Assembly: GCA_015061465.1 (NCBI GenBank)
Contig: SUWN01000022.1
Location: 1-38,790 of the forward strand
Direction of reading: 5' to 3'
DNA from: Treponema bryantii
Lineage (GTDB): Bacteria; Spirochaetota; Spirochaetia; Treponematales; Treponemataceae
DNA: 38,790 nucleotides
How positions within the stretch are numbered: the stretch's first letter is position 1; each line of letters begins with the position of its first letter. Of this stretch, positions 9,032 to 16,134 are shown piece by piece. The notes under the pieces were generated by a model. The model worked only from the letters and a program-made list of their open reading frames with translations, was not told where the DNA came from and did no database searches. Made by a program: the position numbers and the translations under genes.

Positions 9032-9374
9032 CTTCGTTTCCGTTTGTTGAATCTTTACGTTTGTTTTTTACTTTTAAATACAAATTAGAAATATCCGCAC
9101 GTGTTTGATGAATCAATTTTATCAATTCAAAATTATCTTGCGCAACGCCCGCTTCTTCCATAATTTGCTGACCAGCGCCTTCTGCGGTAAATTTTTTTTC
9201 ATAAATCAAATATTTTAATCTGAAAATTAAATCAACTTCTCTTTGAGTGTAAAAACGTCTTCCTCCATCATCTTTTTGAGGTTTAAACGACGGAACAACA
9301 TCTTCCCAATATCTTAAAACATGAGCTTTTATTCCTGTTAATTCTTCAACCTCGCTAATAGAAAAAGACGCCAT
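9021..9374 (-). CDS. MerR-family transcriptional regulator
   Basis: 117-residue DNA-binding protein. The N terminus is a MerR winged helix-turn-helix (FSISEVEELTGIKAHVLRYWE, split here as FSISEVEELTGI and HVLRYWE; then GGRRFYTQREVDLIFRLKYL, about 37-56). It is followed by a short helical tail rather than a long effector domain, as in MlrA/HspR-like small MerR proteins. It sits between der and the rsm22-like gene, with GAGGAT upstream of its ATG. Target promoters cannot be told from sequence; in treponemes this type is often found beside der or infB-like housekeeping genes, which I cannot verify here. Confidence 0.83.
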   Translation of the reverse strand: MASFSISEVEELTGIKAHVLRYWEDVVPSFKPQKDDGGRRFYTQREVDLIFRLKYLIYEKKFTAEGAGQQIMEEAGVAQDNFELIKLIHQTRADISNLYLKVKNKRKDSTNGNEDEN

Positions 9375-9383
9375 TTTATCCTC

Positions 9384-10898
9384 TTATTCTCTTTCTTCCC
9401 ATTTTTTGCGACTACCTTTCATTTCCAAAATAACAGGAATTTGATCGTAGCCCAAATCTTCTCTTATTCGATTTTTTAGGTAAGTAACATAAGTTTCTGG
9501 AACAACTTCCGGGCGAGTTGCAAAAATCAAGAATTTAATTGGATTTGTTCCTGTTTGAACCATGTAGCGAATTTTAAAATGCGCAGTTTTACTTGCTGGA
9601 GGCGGATATCTGTCCAACCAATCTTTTAGCGCTGCATTCAAACTTGCTGTTTCTATTTTTCTTGTAAGTTGATTGTAAATATCGATTGTCGTATTCAACA
9701 AATCTTTTATGCCTTTGCCTTCCAAAGCCGAAAGTGGCAAAATCGGTGCATAATCCATTTGCGCAAACATGATGTTTATATTTTCTTTTTCTTTTTTAAA
9801 CGTTTTTTTGTCTTGGTCTTGTGTGTCCCATTTATTCAAAACAAAAATAATTCCACGTCCTTTTTCGTAAGCAAGACTACAGATTTTTTTATCTTGTTCT
9901 GCCAAACCTTCTTGCGCATCAATCATCAAGAAAACAATGTCACATTCATCCAAAGTTTTTATTGCTCTATTTACAGAATAATATTCAACATCTTCATGAA
10001 CTTTTGCTTTTCGTCTAATTCCGGCAGTGTCCAAAACTTTAAAATGTTTTCCACCGTAAGAAAATTCACCTTCTACAACGTCACGAGTTGTTCCTGCGTA
10101 ATCACAAACAATAGACGCGTTAGAATGAGTTAATCTATTTGAAAGAGTTGATTTTCCTGTATTTGGTTTACCAAGAATCGCAATTTTAATTGGTCTATCT
10201 TCGTTCAAAACTTTTACGTTAGAAAAATCACATCGCTTTACCAAAGAATCTGTAAGTTCTCCAATTCTATCCCCATGTTCTGCCGAAATAAAGAACAATT
10301 CATTAAAACCGTATTTTGCGTAATTCCAAGCTTCACTTTCGTTTTTACCGCCTTCAGTTTTATTTACAGCAGCAATTACTTTATTCCAATAAGGACGCAT
10401 TTTTAAGATGAATTCTTCATCTTCGCCAGTAATAACGCCAGCTTCCAACAATAAAAGAATTACATCGGCTTTTTCAATTTGTTCCAATGATTTTTCAACA
10501 ACGTATTCATCCAATTCCGCTTCAATTGTTCCAATATCACGTTGAAGTTTATAACCACCAGTATCTACAAGATGAACAGGATTTCCATTCAAAATTGCAG
10601 TCGCTTCTACAGGGTCGCGTGTTACACCGGGAGTTGGATTTGTGATTGCAATACGTTTGTGCAAAAATCTATTAAACAAAGTTGATTTTCCAACATTTGG
10701 TCTACCAGCAATTACAATCGTTGGTAAACCTTCGTATTCCAAATCACGAGGATCAACATATTCTTCTTCTATGTCATTTTTTTCTTCTGGCTGAATTTGT
10801 GGCTTTGTTTGAATTTCTACAACGTTATCTTGAAAATCATCAATTTTTTGAGGGCGCGGTTTATTAAAATCCGGTTTTATTTTTTTCTTTTTTGCCAT
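9384..10898 (-). CDS. der: Ribosome-assembly GTPase Der (EngA)
   Basis: Double-GTPase needed for 50S subunit maturation, 504 aa. Two tandem G domains are seen: GRPNVGKST (65-73) with DTGGY, and GKPNTGKST with DTAG and NKWD, followed by the C-terminal KH-like domain ending in GSRKKWEERE. Two oddities: a charged extension of about 55 residues precedes the first G domain (usual Der is about 440-490 aa and starts almost at G1), and the G4 motif of the first domain reads NKTE instead of NKxD. It lies 12 nt downstream of ptsI with GAGGAATTTT before the ATG. Confidence 0.96.
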   Translation of the reverse strand: MAKKKKIKPDFNKPRPQKIDDFQDNVVEIQTKPQIQPEEKNDIEEEYVDPRDLEYEGLPTIVIAGRPNVGKSTLFNRFLHKRIAITNPTPGVTRDPVEATAILNGNPVHLVDTGGYKLQRDIGTIEAELDEYVVEKSLEQIEKADVILLLLEAGVITGEDEEFILKMRPYWNKVIAAVNKTEGGKNESEAWNYAKYGFNELFFISAEHGDRIGELTDSLVKRCDFSNVKVLNEDRPIKIAILGKPNTGKSTLSNRLTHSNASIVCDYAGTTRDVVEGEFSYGGKHFKVLDTAGIRRKAKVHEDVEYYSVNRAIKTLDECDIVFLMIDAQEGLAEQDKKICSLAYEKGRGIIFVLNKWDTQDQDKKTFKKEKENINIMFAQMDYAPILPLSALEGKGIKDLLNTTIDIYNQLTRKIETASLNAALKDWLDRYPPPASKTAHFKIRYMVQTGTNPIKFLIFATRPEVVPETYVTYLKNRIREDLGYDQIPVILEMKGSRKKWEERE

Positions 10899-10910
10899 AA
10901 AATTCCTCGT

Positions 10911-12635
10911 TTATTCTTCATAAAAATTATTTAAATGCTTTGCACTAATTGCTTCTAATTCTTGAATTGTGAATCTAGACAAAAGTTCTTTTGTGCTACA
11001 AATCAATTTTGGACTCATACTCAAATGTCTAATTCCCATTCCTCCAAGAACCATCACACTATCATGTCTTCCTGCCATTTCTCCACAAACAGAAACAGGA
11101 ATTTTTGCATTTTCTGCACTGATTATTGTTGTTTGTATCAATCTTAAAACTGCTAAACTGAATTCATTATACAATCCAGCAACGTGCATATTTTCTCTAT
11201 CGATTCCAAGCGTATATTGCGTCAAATCGTTTGTTCCCAAAGAAAAGAAATCGCTCACTTTTGCAAGACAATCTGACATAATCGCAGCAGCCGCAGTTTC
11301 TACCATTATTCCAATTGGAATATCAGCTTTGTATGGAATCTTTTCAAAATCCAATTCTTTTTTTGCTTCTTCTATGATTGCCAAACATTGCCGAACTTGT
11401 TCCACGCTCGTAATCAAAGGAAGCATAATTCTTAAATTTCCGTAAAGACCAGCTCTATACAATGCACGAATTTGTGTTTTAAAAACGTTTGGATGAGCCA
11501 AACTCAATCTTACCGCACGCAATCCCATCAAAGGATTTTTTTCATCGTAATTTGGCAAATCAACAGAATTGATTAATTTATCTCCACCTGCATCCAACGT
11601 ACGAATTGTTACAGGTTTGTCTTCCATAATTTGTAAAACTTTTTTATAAGCTTCAAATTGAGTTTCTTCGCTAAAAGAACGTGCCGCAGCATGAATCGAG
11701 GCCCCAGATTCACTCATGAACAAAAACTCTGTTCTGAACAAACCAATTCCATCTGCACCTTCGGCTTTTGCAATTTCCGCTTCTTCTGGAGTACCGATGT
11801 TTGCATATAATTTAAATTCTGTTCCATCTTTTGTAAGAGCCGGTTTATCCAAAAATCGTTTTAGTGAAATTTTATGTTGGTATTCTTCCCGAATTTTCGC
11901 CTTGTATTCTTCCATAGTCGCTCTGTCAGGATTTACAAGGATTTCTGCTGAAGAACCATCTATGATTACAGTTTCGCCGTTATGAACTTTTTTGTTTATA
12001 TTTTCCAAGCCCAAAACTGTTGGAATTCCGTAGTTTCTAGCAAGAATAACAACATGGCTCGAAATTCCACCTTCTGACAATGCCAAGCCCATAATCTTTC
12101 TTTTGGAAAGAACAATCGTATCTGCCGAACTTAACGAATTTGCAAAAATAACAGAACCATCTGGAACTCGATTTATATCAAAAGGATGAATATCCAACAT
12201 TTCGTCCAAAACTCGACCAAAAACATCTGTAATATCTTGCGCTCGTTCTGACAAATAATAATTTCCTGCCTGGCGCAATTTTGTTGCATATTCTTCCGCT
12301 TTAAACTGAACAGAATATTCTATGTTGAAAAGTTCACGTTCATAAAAATCTTTTACTTCCTGATTAAAAACAGGATCTTCCAGCATCAAAATATAAGTTT
12401 CAAAAACTTCACGTTGTAATTTATCTTTTTCGTCTGTTTTAGAAAGGGTTTCTAATTCTTCTTTTAAATTCAAAATAACAGTTTGAGCTGCCATTTCAAA
12501 ACGATTCCAACCCTTGTTTAATTGATCTATTTTGATTCTATGTTGAGGAATTGCTCTTTTTACTGTATCGGGAATTACAAAAGCAGTTCCTATTCCTGTG
12601 CCATCTGCAGCAGGTATTCCAAGAAAAACTTCCAT
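10911..12635 (-). CDS. ptsI: PTS enzyme I (phosphoenolpyruvate-protein phosphotransferase)
   Basis: First enzyme of the PEP:carbohydrate phosphotransferase system; it takes phosphate from PEP onto a histidine and passes it to HPr. 574 aa, usual length. Seen: the start MEVFLGIPAADG, the phospho-histidine motif GGISSHVVILAR (His194), a PEP-binding barrel with GLFRTEFLFM, GIMVETAAAA and FSLGTNDLTQYTLGIDR, and the active-site cysteine in SVCGEMAGR. No ptsH or EII is present in the window, so the enzyme may serve regulation rather than sugar uptake; this is inference. There is no Shine-Dalgarno; a perfect extended -10 sits 6 bases before the ATG, suggesting a leaderless mRNA. Confidence 0.96.
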   Translation of the reverse strand: MEVFLGIPAADGTGIGTAFVIPDTVKRAIPQHRIKIDQLNKGWNRFEMAAQTVILNLKEELETLSKTDEKDKLQREVFETYILMLEDPVFNQEVKDFYERELFNIEYSVQFKAEEYATKLRQAGNYYLSERAQDITDVFGRVLDEMLDIHPFDINRVPDGSVIFANSLSSADTIVLSKRKIMGLALSEGGISSHVVILARNYGIPTVLGLENINKKVHNGETVIIDGSSAEILVNPDRATMEEYKAKIREEYQHKISLKRFLDKPALTKDGTEFKLYANIGTPEEAEIAKAEGADGIGLFRTEFLFMSESGASIHAAARSFSEETQFEAYKKVLQIMEDKPVTIRTLDAGGDKLINSVDLPNYDEKNPLMGLRAVRLSLAHPNVFKTQIRALYRAGLYGNLRIMLPLITSVEQVRQCLAIIEEAKKELDFEKIPYKADIPIGIMVETAAAAIMSDCLAKVSDFFSLGTNDLTQYTLGIDRENMHVAGLYNEFSLAVLRLIQTTIISAENAKIPVSVCGEMAGRHDSVMVLGGMGIRHLSMSPKLICSTKELLSRFTIQELEAISAKHLNNFYEE

Positions 12636-12641
12636 ACGTTC

Positions 12642-12650
12642 ATTATATCA
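12642..12650 (-). promoter_or_regulatory. ptsI promoter, extended -10, predicts leaderless mRNA
   Basis: On the minus strand the sequence reads TGATATAAT followed by GAACGT and then the ATG of ptsI. This is an extended -10 element with the initiation site expected at or next to the A of the start codon. No ribosome-binding site lies between. Confidence 0.72.
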
Positions 12651-12722
12651 AAACAATGAAAAAATAAAAATATATGACCGTTTAAAAATTTATTTGTTTT
12701 TATTTTATATAAAAAAATTTTC

Positions 12723-12751
12723 TTGACATCCACTATAGTTTGTGATTTAAT
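12723..12751 (+). promoter_or_regulatory. Sigma-70 promoter for the small exported protein gene
   Basis: TTGACA (12723-12728), 17-bp spacer, TTTAAT (12746-12751). Expected transcription start is near 12758, giving a 150-nt leader before the ATG at 12908. Confidence 0.75.
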
Positions 12752-12758
12752 AGTTTCA

Positions 12759-12775
12759 TATCGTTATTAACGATA
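12759..12775. promoter_or_regulatory. Palindromic operator candidate at the transcription start
   Basis: Perfect 8-1-8 inverted repeat TATCGTTA-T-TAACGATA, located exactly where transcription from the 12723 promoter should begin, a classic repressor position. A second palindrome, AAAACGTTTT, follows at 12778-12787. The binding protein is unknown. Confidence 0.5.
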
Positions 12776-12806
12776 CTAAAACGTTTTCGTAAAATAAAAA
12801 AAGTTT

Positions 12807-12827
12807 AGTTTGCGTTGCAAACTTTTT
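12807..12827 (+). promoter_or_regulatory. Attenuator-like hairpin in the 5' leader
   Basis: AGTTTGC-GTT-GCAAACT stem-loop followed by TTTT-A. It resembles a short intrinsic terminator inside the leader. Further down, GGGGTTATCT (12837-12846) can pair with AGATACCC (12882-12889), just before the GGGAG ribosome site (12897-12901). A regulated leader is possible but unproven. Confidence 0.4.
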
Positions 12828-12907
12828 ATATTTCTTGGGGTTATCTTTTTTGTTTTCTAGGTAACTTCTACTAAACTTTTTAGATACCCTTTTTATGGGA
12901 GTTTTTT

Positions 12908-13384
12908 ATGAAAAAACTTTTATCTGTTTTAGCTGTTCTTTTTGTTTTAGGAACAACAAACGTATTTGCTTTTGGTATTGGTATACAAGGTGGAGCTGAT
13001 TTAGGAGCTGCAGGCGCAGGTTCCGCTGCAGTAACATTTAAACTTGATACTAAACCTTTTATTTTTGCAGTTAATGGTGCTTTCTACAAAGATTATGTTG
13101 CTTTGGGTGGAACAGCAGATTATTGGTTAGGAACAGGTGAAATTGCTGGTCCTTTAAACTATTTTTACGGATATGGATTAAATGCAGCTTTTGGTATTGG
13201 AAACGAAAATCTTGCTTTTAATTTTGGTCCAAGAATTGTTGGTGGTTTAAATCTTTACGTTCTTGATAATTTCTTGGAATTCTATATCCAAGCAGCTTGG
13301 CAACCAACATTCTTTATTCTTCCAAAATTTGACTTCAATTTAGTAAACTTCCCTGTAGCTGCTGGTATTCGCTTCTGGCTCTAA
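12908..13384 (+). CDS. Small exported beta-barrel-like protein
   Basis: 158 aa with a clear signal peptide (about 1-21, cleavage after VFA). The mature part is rich in glycine, aromatic residues and alternating hydrophobic strands and ends with the aromatic-terminated strand GIRFWL, as expected of a small outer-membrane barrel (about 8 strands). No named family recognised. The gene stands alone between a strong promoter with operator-like palindromes and a strong terminator (13414-13460), which suggests high, regulated expression of an abundant envelope protein. Confidence 0.75.
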   Translation: MKKLLSVLAVLFVLGTTNVFAFGIGIQGGADLGAAGAGSAAVTFKLDTKPFIFAVNGAFYKDYVALGGTADYWLGTGEIAGPLNYFYGYGLNAAFGIGNENLAFNFGPRIVGGLNLYVLDNFLEFYIQAAWQPTFFILPKFDFNLVNFPVAAGIRFWL

Positions 13385-13413
13385 TCTGATTTATAATTAC
13401 TAAACAGATTTAT

Positions 13414-13460
13414 AGCACTTCTAAAAAGAATTAATTTTCTTTTGGAAGTGCTTTTTTTTT
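13414..13460 (+). terminator. Rho-independent terminator
   Basis: AGCACTTC (13414-13421) pairs with GAAGTGCT (13445-13452); the stem extends inward through AAAAGAA/TTCTTTT and is followed by nine Ts. It ends the small exported protein gene. Confidence 0.9.
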
Positions 13461-13462
13461 AA

Positions 13463-13476
13463 CTAACATTTGTTCA
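13463..13476. promoter_or_regulatory. CTAAC-N4-GTT motif upstream of the xylB promoter
   Basis: CTAACATTTGTTCA, 19 bases upstream of the xylB -35 box. One of five similar 14-mers found only in the intergenic DNA of 13.4-21.1 kb (see findings). Confidence 0.35.
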
Positions 13477-13494
13477 TTTAGTTAATTTTCCGTA

Positions 13495-13523
13495 TTGAAA
13501 GAATTATATTTGTATTACATAAT
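13495..13523 (+). promoter_or_regulatory. xylB promoter
   Basis: TTGAAA (13495-13500), 17-bp spacer, CATAAT (13518-13523). The expected start near 13530 gives a leader of about 39 nt ending in the GGAGG ribosome site (13559-13563). Confidence 0.65.
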
Positions 13524-13568
13524 ATTATATCTATAAAAATAAAATCCCATAAAATTTTGGAGGAAAAA

Positions 13569-15059
13569 ATGAAAACAGTTGCTGGTATCGACTTAGGTAC
13601 ACAAAGCATGAAAGTTGTAATTTACGACTACGAAAATCATAATATTATTGAAAAGGCTTCTTGTCCTGTTGAACTCATTTCTGCAGACGACGGAACTCGC
13701 GAACAAAAAACAGAATGGTTCGATGAAGCTTTAAAAGTTTGTTTTGAAAAACTCAGCGCAGAAAATAAATCAACTATAGAAGCAATTGGTGTTTCTGGAC
13801 AACAACACGGTTTTGTACCTTTGGCAGCAGATGGTTCTCCTCTCTACAATATTAAACTTTGGTGCGATACATCAACAACAGCTGAATGTGAAGAAATCAC
13901 AGCTAAAGTTGGTGGAAAAGATGCTGTTATTAATGCAACAGGAAACTTAATGCTTACTGGATTTACAGCACCAAAAATCCTTTGGCTCAAGAAAAACAAA
14001 AAAGATGCTTGGAACAACTTAAAATACATTATGCTTCCACACGATTATTTGAACTGGAAACTCACTGGTGATTATGTAATGGAATACGGTGATGCTTCTG
14101 GAACAGCTTTATTCGACAGCAAAAATCGTGTGTGGTCAAAAGTTGTTTGTGACGCAATCGACGAAAAATTAATCGACATTTTACCACCTCTTATTGAACC
14201 TCAAGCAAAAGCAGGAAGCGTTTCTGCCGAAGCTGCAAAATTATACGGCATCCCAGAAGGAATCCCTGTTTCTGCTGGTGGCGGTGATAACATGATGGGT
14301 GCAATCGGAACTGGTACAGTAAGCGACGGATTCTTAACAATGAGTATGGGAACATCAGGAACTTTATACGGTTATTCTGCAAAACCAATTTCTGACCCAG
14401 AAAATGGACTTTCAGGATTCTGTTCTTCTAGTGGCGGATGGTTACCTCTTCTTTGTACAATGAACTGTACTGTTGCTACAGAATTTGTTCGTGGATTATT
14501 CAATTTCTCTATCAGTGATTTGGAAGCACATTCTTCTAAAGCTCCTTGTGGTTCAGAAGGTGTTATCGTTCTTCCTTTCTTTAATGGTGAAAGAACTCCT
14601 AACTTACCAAATGGACGTGCAAGTATCACAGGATTAACAACAGCAAATACAAACAAAGAAAACATTTGTCGTGCTTCTATGGAAAGTGCTGTTTTTGCAA
14701 TGCGCGGTGGATTAGATGCATTTAGAAAACTTGGATTTGAACCAAAAGAAATTCGTTTGATTGGTGGTGGTTCAAAAAGTGCTACATGGCGTCAAATTGC
14801 AGCAGATATTATGAATCTTCCTGTTAGAGTTCCTGTTCTTGATGAAGCAGCAGCTCTTGGTGCAGCAGTTCAAGCTCTTTGGTGTCTTGAATCAGAAAAA
14901 ACTGGTAAAACAGCAGATATCGCAGCTCTTTGTGCAGAACACATCAAATTAGACACAGAAGCAACAACAAATCCTATTCCAGAAAATGTTGCTGCTTATG
15001 ACAAAGCTTATGATGCATACAACACTGTTTTAGATGCAGTAAAACCTTTGTACATCTAA
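13569..15059 (+). CDS. xylB: Xylulokinase (FGGY carbohydrate kinase)
   Basis: Phosphorylates D-xylulose to xylulose-5-phosphate, feeding the pentose phosphate pathway. FGGY-kinase features are seen: N-terminal phosphate-binding GIDLGTQSMKVVIYD, SGQQHGFV (substrate region), the conserved GGGDNMMGAIGTG stretch and the C-terminal ATP-domain motif LIGGGSKSATWRQIAADI. Length 496 aa is normal. A TTG four codons upstream is in frame, but GGAGG at 13559-13563 would then overlap the start, whereas it is ideally spaced for the ATG at 13569. No xylose isomerase or transporter gene is beside it. Other FGGY substrates are possible, but the xylulokinase type fits best. Confidence 0.9.
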   Translation: MKTVAGIDLGTQSMKVVIYDYENHNIIEKASCPVELISADDGTREQKTEWFDEALKVCFEKLSAENKSTIEAIGVSGQQHGFVPLAADGSPLYNIKLWCDTSTTAECEEITAKVGGKDAVINATGNLMLTGFTAPKILWLKKNKKDAWNNLKYIMLPHDYLNWKLTGDYVMEYGDASGTALFDSKNRVWSKVVCDAIDEKLIDILPPLIEPQAKAGSVSAEAAKLYGIPEGIPVSAGGGDNMMGAIGTGTVSDGFLTMSMGTSGTLYGYSAKPISDPENGLSGFCSSSGGWLPLLCTMNCTVATEFVRGLFNFSISDLEAHSSKAPCGSEGVIVLPFFNGERTPNLPNGRASITGLTTANTNKENICRASMESAVFAMRGGLDAFRKLGFEPKEIRLIGGGSKSATWRQIAADIMNLPVRVPVLDEAAALGAAVQALWCLESEKTGKTADIAALCAEHIKLDTEATTNPIPENVAAYDKAYDAYNTVLDAVKPLYI

Positions 15060-15079
15060 AATAAATTAATTTAGAGACT

Positions 15080-15114
15080 AAAGACTGTTCTTTTTAAAGG
15101 ACAGTCTTTTTTTT
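15080..15114 (+). terminator. xylB terminator
   Basis: AAAGACTGTTCTT (15080-15092) pairs with AAGGACAGTCTTT (15097-15109), one G-T pair, followed by a run of Ts to 15114. Its T tract is the outer edge of the left inverted-repeat arm. Confidence 0.92.
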
Positions 15115-15189
15115 ATTTAGGGTTTATTACAAATCCTAAAAACGGACGAGTCAAGGCCTTGAGCAAAGCGTGCCTTGACCGTACGTATT
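15108..15189. repeat. Left arm of an 82-bp inverted repeat flanking the parS island
   Basis: Matches the reverse complement of 16134-16215 at 80 of 82 positions (mismatches at 15130 and 15137). It contains one copy of a GTCAAGG-type palindromic element (about 15149-15180). The intervening region (15190-16133) holds all six parS sites. Confidence 0.93.
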
Positions 15190-15200
15190 CTTTCAAATTT

Positions 15201-15214
15201 CTAACTAATGTTCG
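15201..15214. promoter_or_regulatory. CTAAC-N4-GTT motif
   Basis: CTAACTAATGTTCG, just inside the left inverted-repeat arm. Confidence 0.3.
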
Positions 15215-15418
15215 TTATTCTTTTTTTGTTAGAAAAATATCACCTTAAAAAGATTCCTTCACAAAATATAATATTTCAAAACATTTTGTTTTTTTTCATT
15301 AATTTTATCAAAAAAAATGTATATTACTTAGTTTTATCTTTATTCTTCCAGAACAAATCTTCTTTTATTTTCTAAGCTTAATTTTTTTATCTAAAAATAG
15401 AACTACATCAAAAATCAA

Positions 15419-15432
15419 CTAACGAACGTTCG
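15419..15432. promoter_or_regulatory. CTAAC-N4-GTT motif overlapping a 12-bp palindrome
   Basis: CTAACGAACGTTCG, 37 bases before the first parS; overlaps the perfect palindrome ACGAACGTTCGT. Confidence 0.35.
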
Positions 15433-15468
15433 TAATTAACTCTATTTATAATAAATTTTGTTTTTCTC

Positions 15469-15484
15469 TGTTTCACGTGAAACA
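15469..15484. promoter_or_regulatory. parS site 1 (ParB/Spo0J binding)
   Basis: TGTTTCACGTGAAACA, a perfect 16-bp palindrome that matches the widely conserved chromosomal parS consensus TGTTNCACGTGAAACA. Confidence 0.93.
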
Positions 15485-15500
15485 ACCACAAGTTATGCAC

Positions 15501-15542
15501 TTTGTGGAAAAGTCGGTGTAAGTTGTGGAAAACTTTTTGAAA
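15501..15542 (-). repeat. DnaA-box-pair module A
   Basis: Two TGTGGAAAA sequences (15503 and 15524), reverse complement TTTTCCACA, one mismatch from the DnaA box TTATCCACA. Their starts are 21 bp apart. The tail TTGTGGAAAACTTTTTGAAA (15523-15542) recurs exactly at 15789-15808. Confidence 0.6.
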
Positions 15543-15555
15543 ATACCCTCCTCTC

Positions 15556-15569
15556 GTTTCACGTGAAAC
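15556..15569. promoter_or_regulatory. parS site 2
   Basis: GTTTCACGTGAAAC core, perfect palindrome; the first outer base is C instead of T. Confidence 0.9.
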
Positions 15570-15663
15570 ACTTAATTTTCATTCTTACAAAACAATCTTC
15601 ACTTTATACATTCTTTTTAACAAAATAATTTTACAGCTTTTTTTTGTGTTATTTTTCACCTAC

Positions 15664-15677
15664 GTTTCACGTGAAAC
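15664..15677. promoter_or_regulatory. parS site 3
   Basis: GTTTCACGTGAAAC core, perfect palindrome. Confidence 0.9.
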
Positions 15678-15734
15678 ATGATTTATACTTTTTTCATTTT
15701 TTGTTTATTCATATATTTTATTTTTCATACATTC

Positions 15735-15750
15735 TGTTTCATGTGAAACA
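15735..15750. promoter_or_regulatory. parS site 4 (variant)
   Basis: TGTTTCATGTGAAACA: one C-to-T change breaks the central CACGTG. Affinity for ParB may be lower. Confidence 0.8.
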
Positions 15751-15766
15751 CTATAACTTATTCATA

Positions 15767-15809
15767 TTTATGGAAAAATCTGTGCATCTTGTGGAAAACT
15801 TTTTGAAAT
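15767..15809 (-). repeat. DnaA-box-pair module B
   Basis: TATGGAAAA (15769) and TGTGGAAAA (15790), starts 21 bp apart. The module lies exactly 266 bp after module A, and the flanking parS sites are displaced by the same 266 bp. Confidence 0.6.
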
Positions 15810-15821
15810 TAATTTTATATT

Positions 15822-15835
15822 GTTTCACGTGAAAC
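15822..15835. promoter_or_regulatory. parS site 5
   Basis: GTTTCACGTGAAAC core, perfect palindrome. Confidence 0.9.
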
Positions 15836-15886
15836 GTTGTTTTTCATCTTTTAAATTCTTATAAAGCTTTTACATTATTTTACGTC

Positions 15887-15900
15887 GTTTCACGTGAAAC
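15887..15900. promoter_or_regulatory. parS site 6
   Basis: GTTTCACGTGAAAC core, perfect palindrome, followed directly by an inverted DnaA-like box TTTTCCACA (15903-15911). Confidence 0.9.
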
Positions 15901-15902
15901 AC

Positions 15903-15953
15903 TTTTCCACAAATGTGGAAATCTTTGTTGAAGTTGTGGATAACTCTATGAAT
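15903..15953. repeat. DnaA-box-pair module C with a consensus DnaA box
   Basis: TTTTCCACA (15903-15911, + strand), TGTGGAAAT (15914) and TGTGGATAA (15935-15943). The last is a perfect DnaA box on the minus strand. The two minus-strand boxes again start 21 bp apart. Unit C lacks a following parS and is 6 bp shorter between parS and first box. Confidence 0.65.
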
Positions 15954-16062
15954 AGAATTAATAATAAATATGGCTATACAAAGTTTTGATTAAACTATTA
16001 TATGTTCTGGCAGACGTCTTTAATTTAATCCTCGATTCATCTTTTTTAGAAGCAAAATACAG
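15954..16062. other. Gene-free AT-rich stretch, nothing recognised
   Basis: No ORF, parS or DnaA box seen here. It leads into the palindromic elements at 16063. Confidence 0.5.
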
Positions 16063-16100
16063 GTGGTCAAGGGACGTTTCACTAACACCCTTGACTCACC
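16059..16100. repeat. REP-like palindromic element, copy 1
   Basis: AGGTGGTCAAGGG pairs with CCCTTGACTCACCT around a 14-nt loop. The layout GGTCAAGGn-ACGnTT-n-CTnA-n-CCTTGACTC is shared with copy 2 at 16138-16180 and, inverted, with the left arm at about 15143-15185. Confidence 0.7.
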
Positions 16101-16108
16101 TTTGTTTG

Positions 16109-16134
16109 GGTTCTTCAAGCATTGTAGAACCCAA
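16109..16134. repeat. Hairpin between the two REP-like copies
   Basis: TGGGTTCT / AGAACCCA stem with a short loop around TCAAGCATTGT, located between the two GTCAAGG elements. Confidence 0.6.

Larger units (their letters stand above)
15190..15468. other. Gene-free AT-rich spacer between inverted-repeat arm and first parS
   Basis: No supportable ORF. It holds an 8-bp inverted repeat TTTCTAAC / GTTAGAAA (15198-15205, 15228-15235) and the palindrome ACGAACGTTCGT (15422-15433); otherwise very AT-rich. Two CTAAC-N4-GTT motifs lie here (15201-15214, 15419-15432). Confidence 0.6.

Noticed and set aside
13557-13568. TTG start four codons upstream of xylB
   Set aside because: The GGAGG ribosome site would lie within the coding sequence; the ATG at 13569 is ideally spaced.
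15644-15832. 62-codon open frame in the parS island
   Set aside because: It runs through three parS palindromes, has no ribosome site, and its composition is that of random AT-rich DNA.
15469-15953. CRISPR array
   Set aside because: Repeats are palindromic parS sites with irregular spacing (65-108 bp) and no cas genes; not CRISPR.
15469-15953. Primary replication origin in the parS island
   Set aside because: It has DnaA-like boxes, but only one is perfect and no trio run follows a box; the dnaA-dnaN region has the full origin layout. A secondary role in DnaA binding is kept as a finding.
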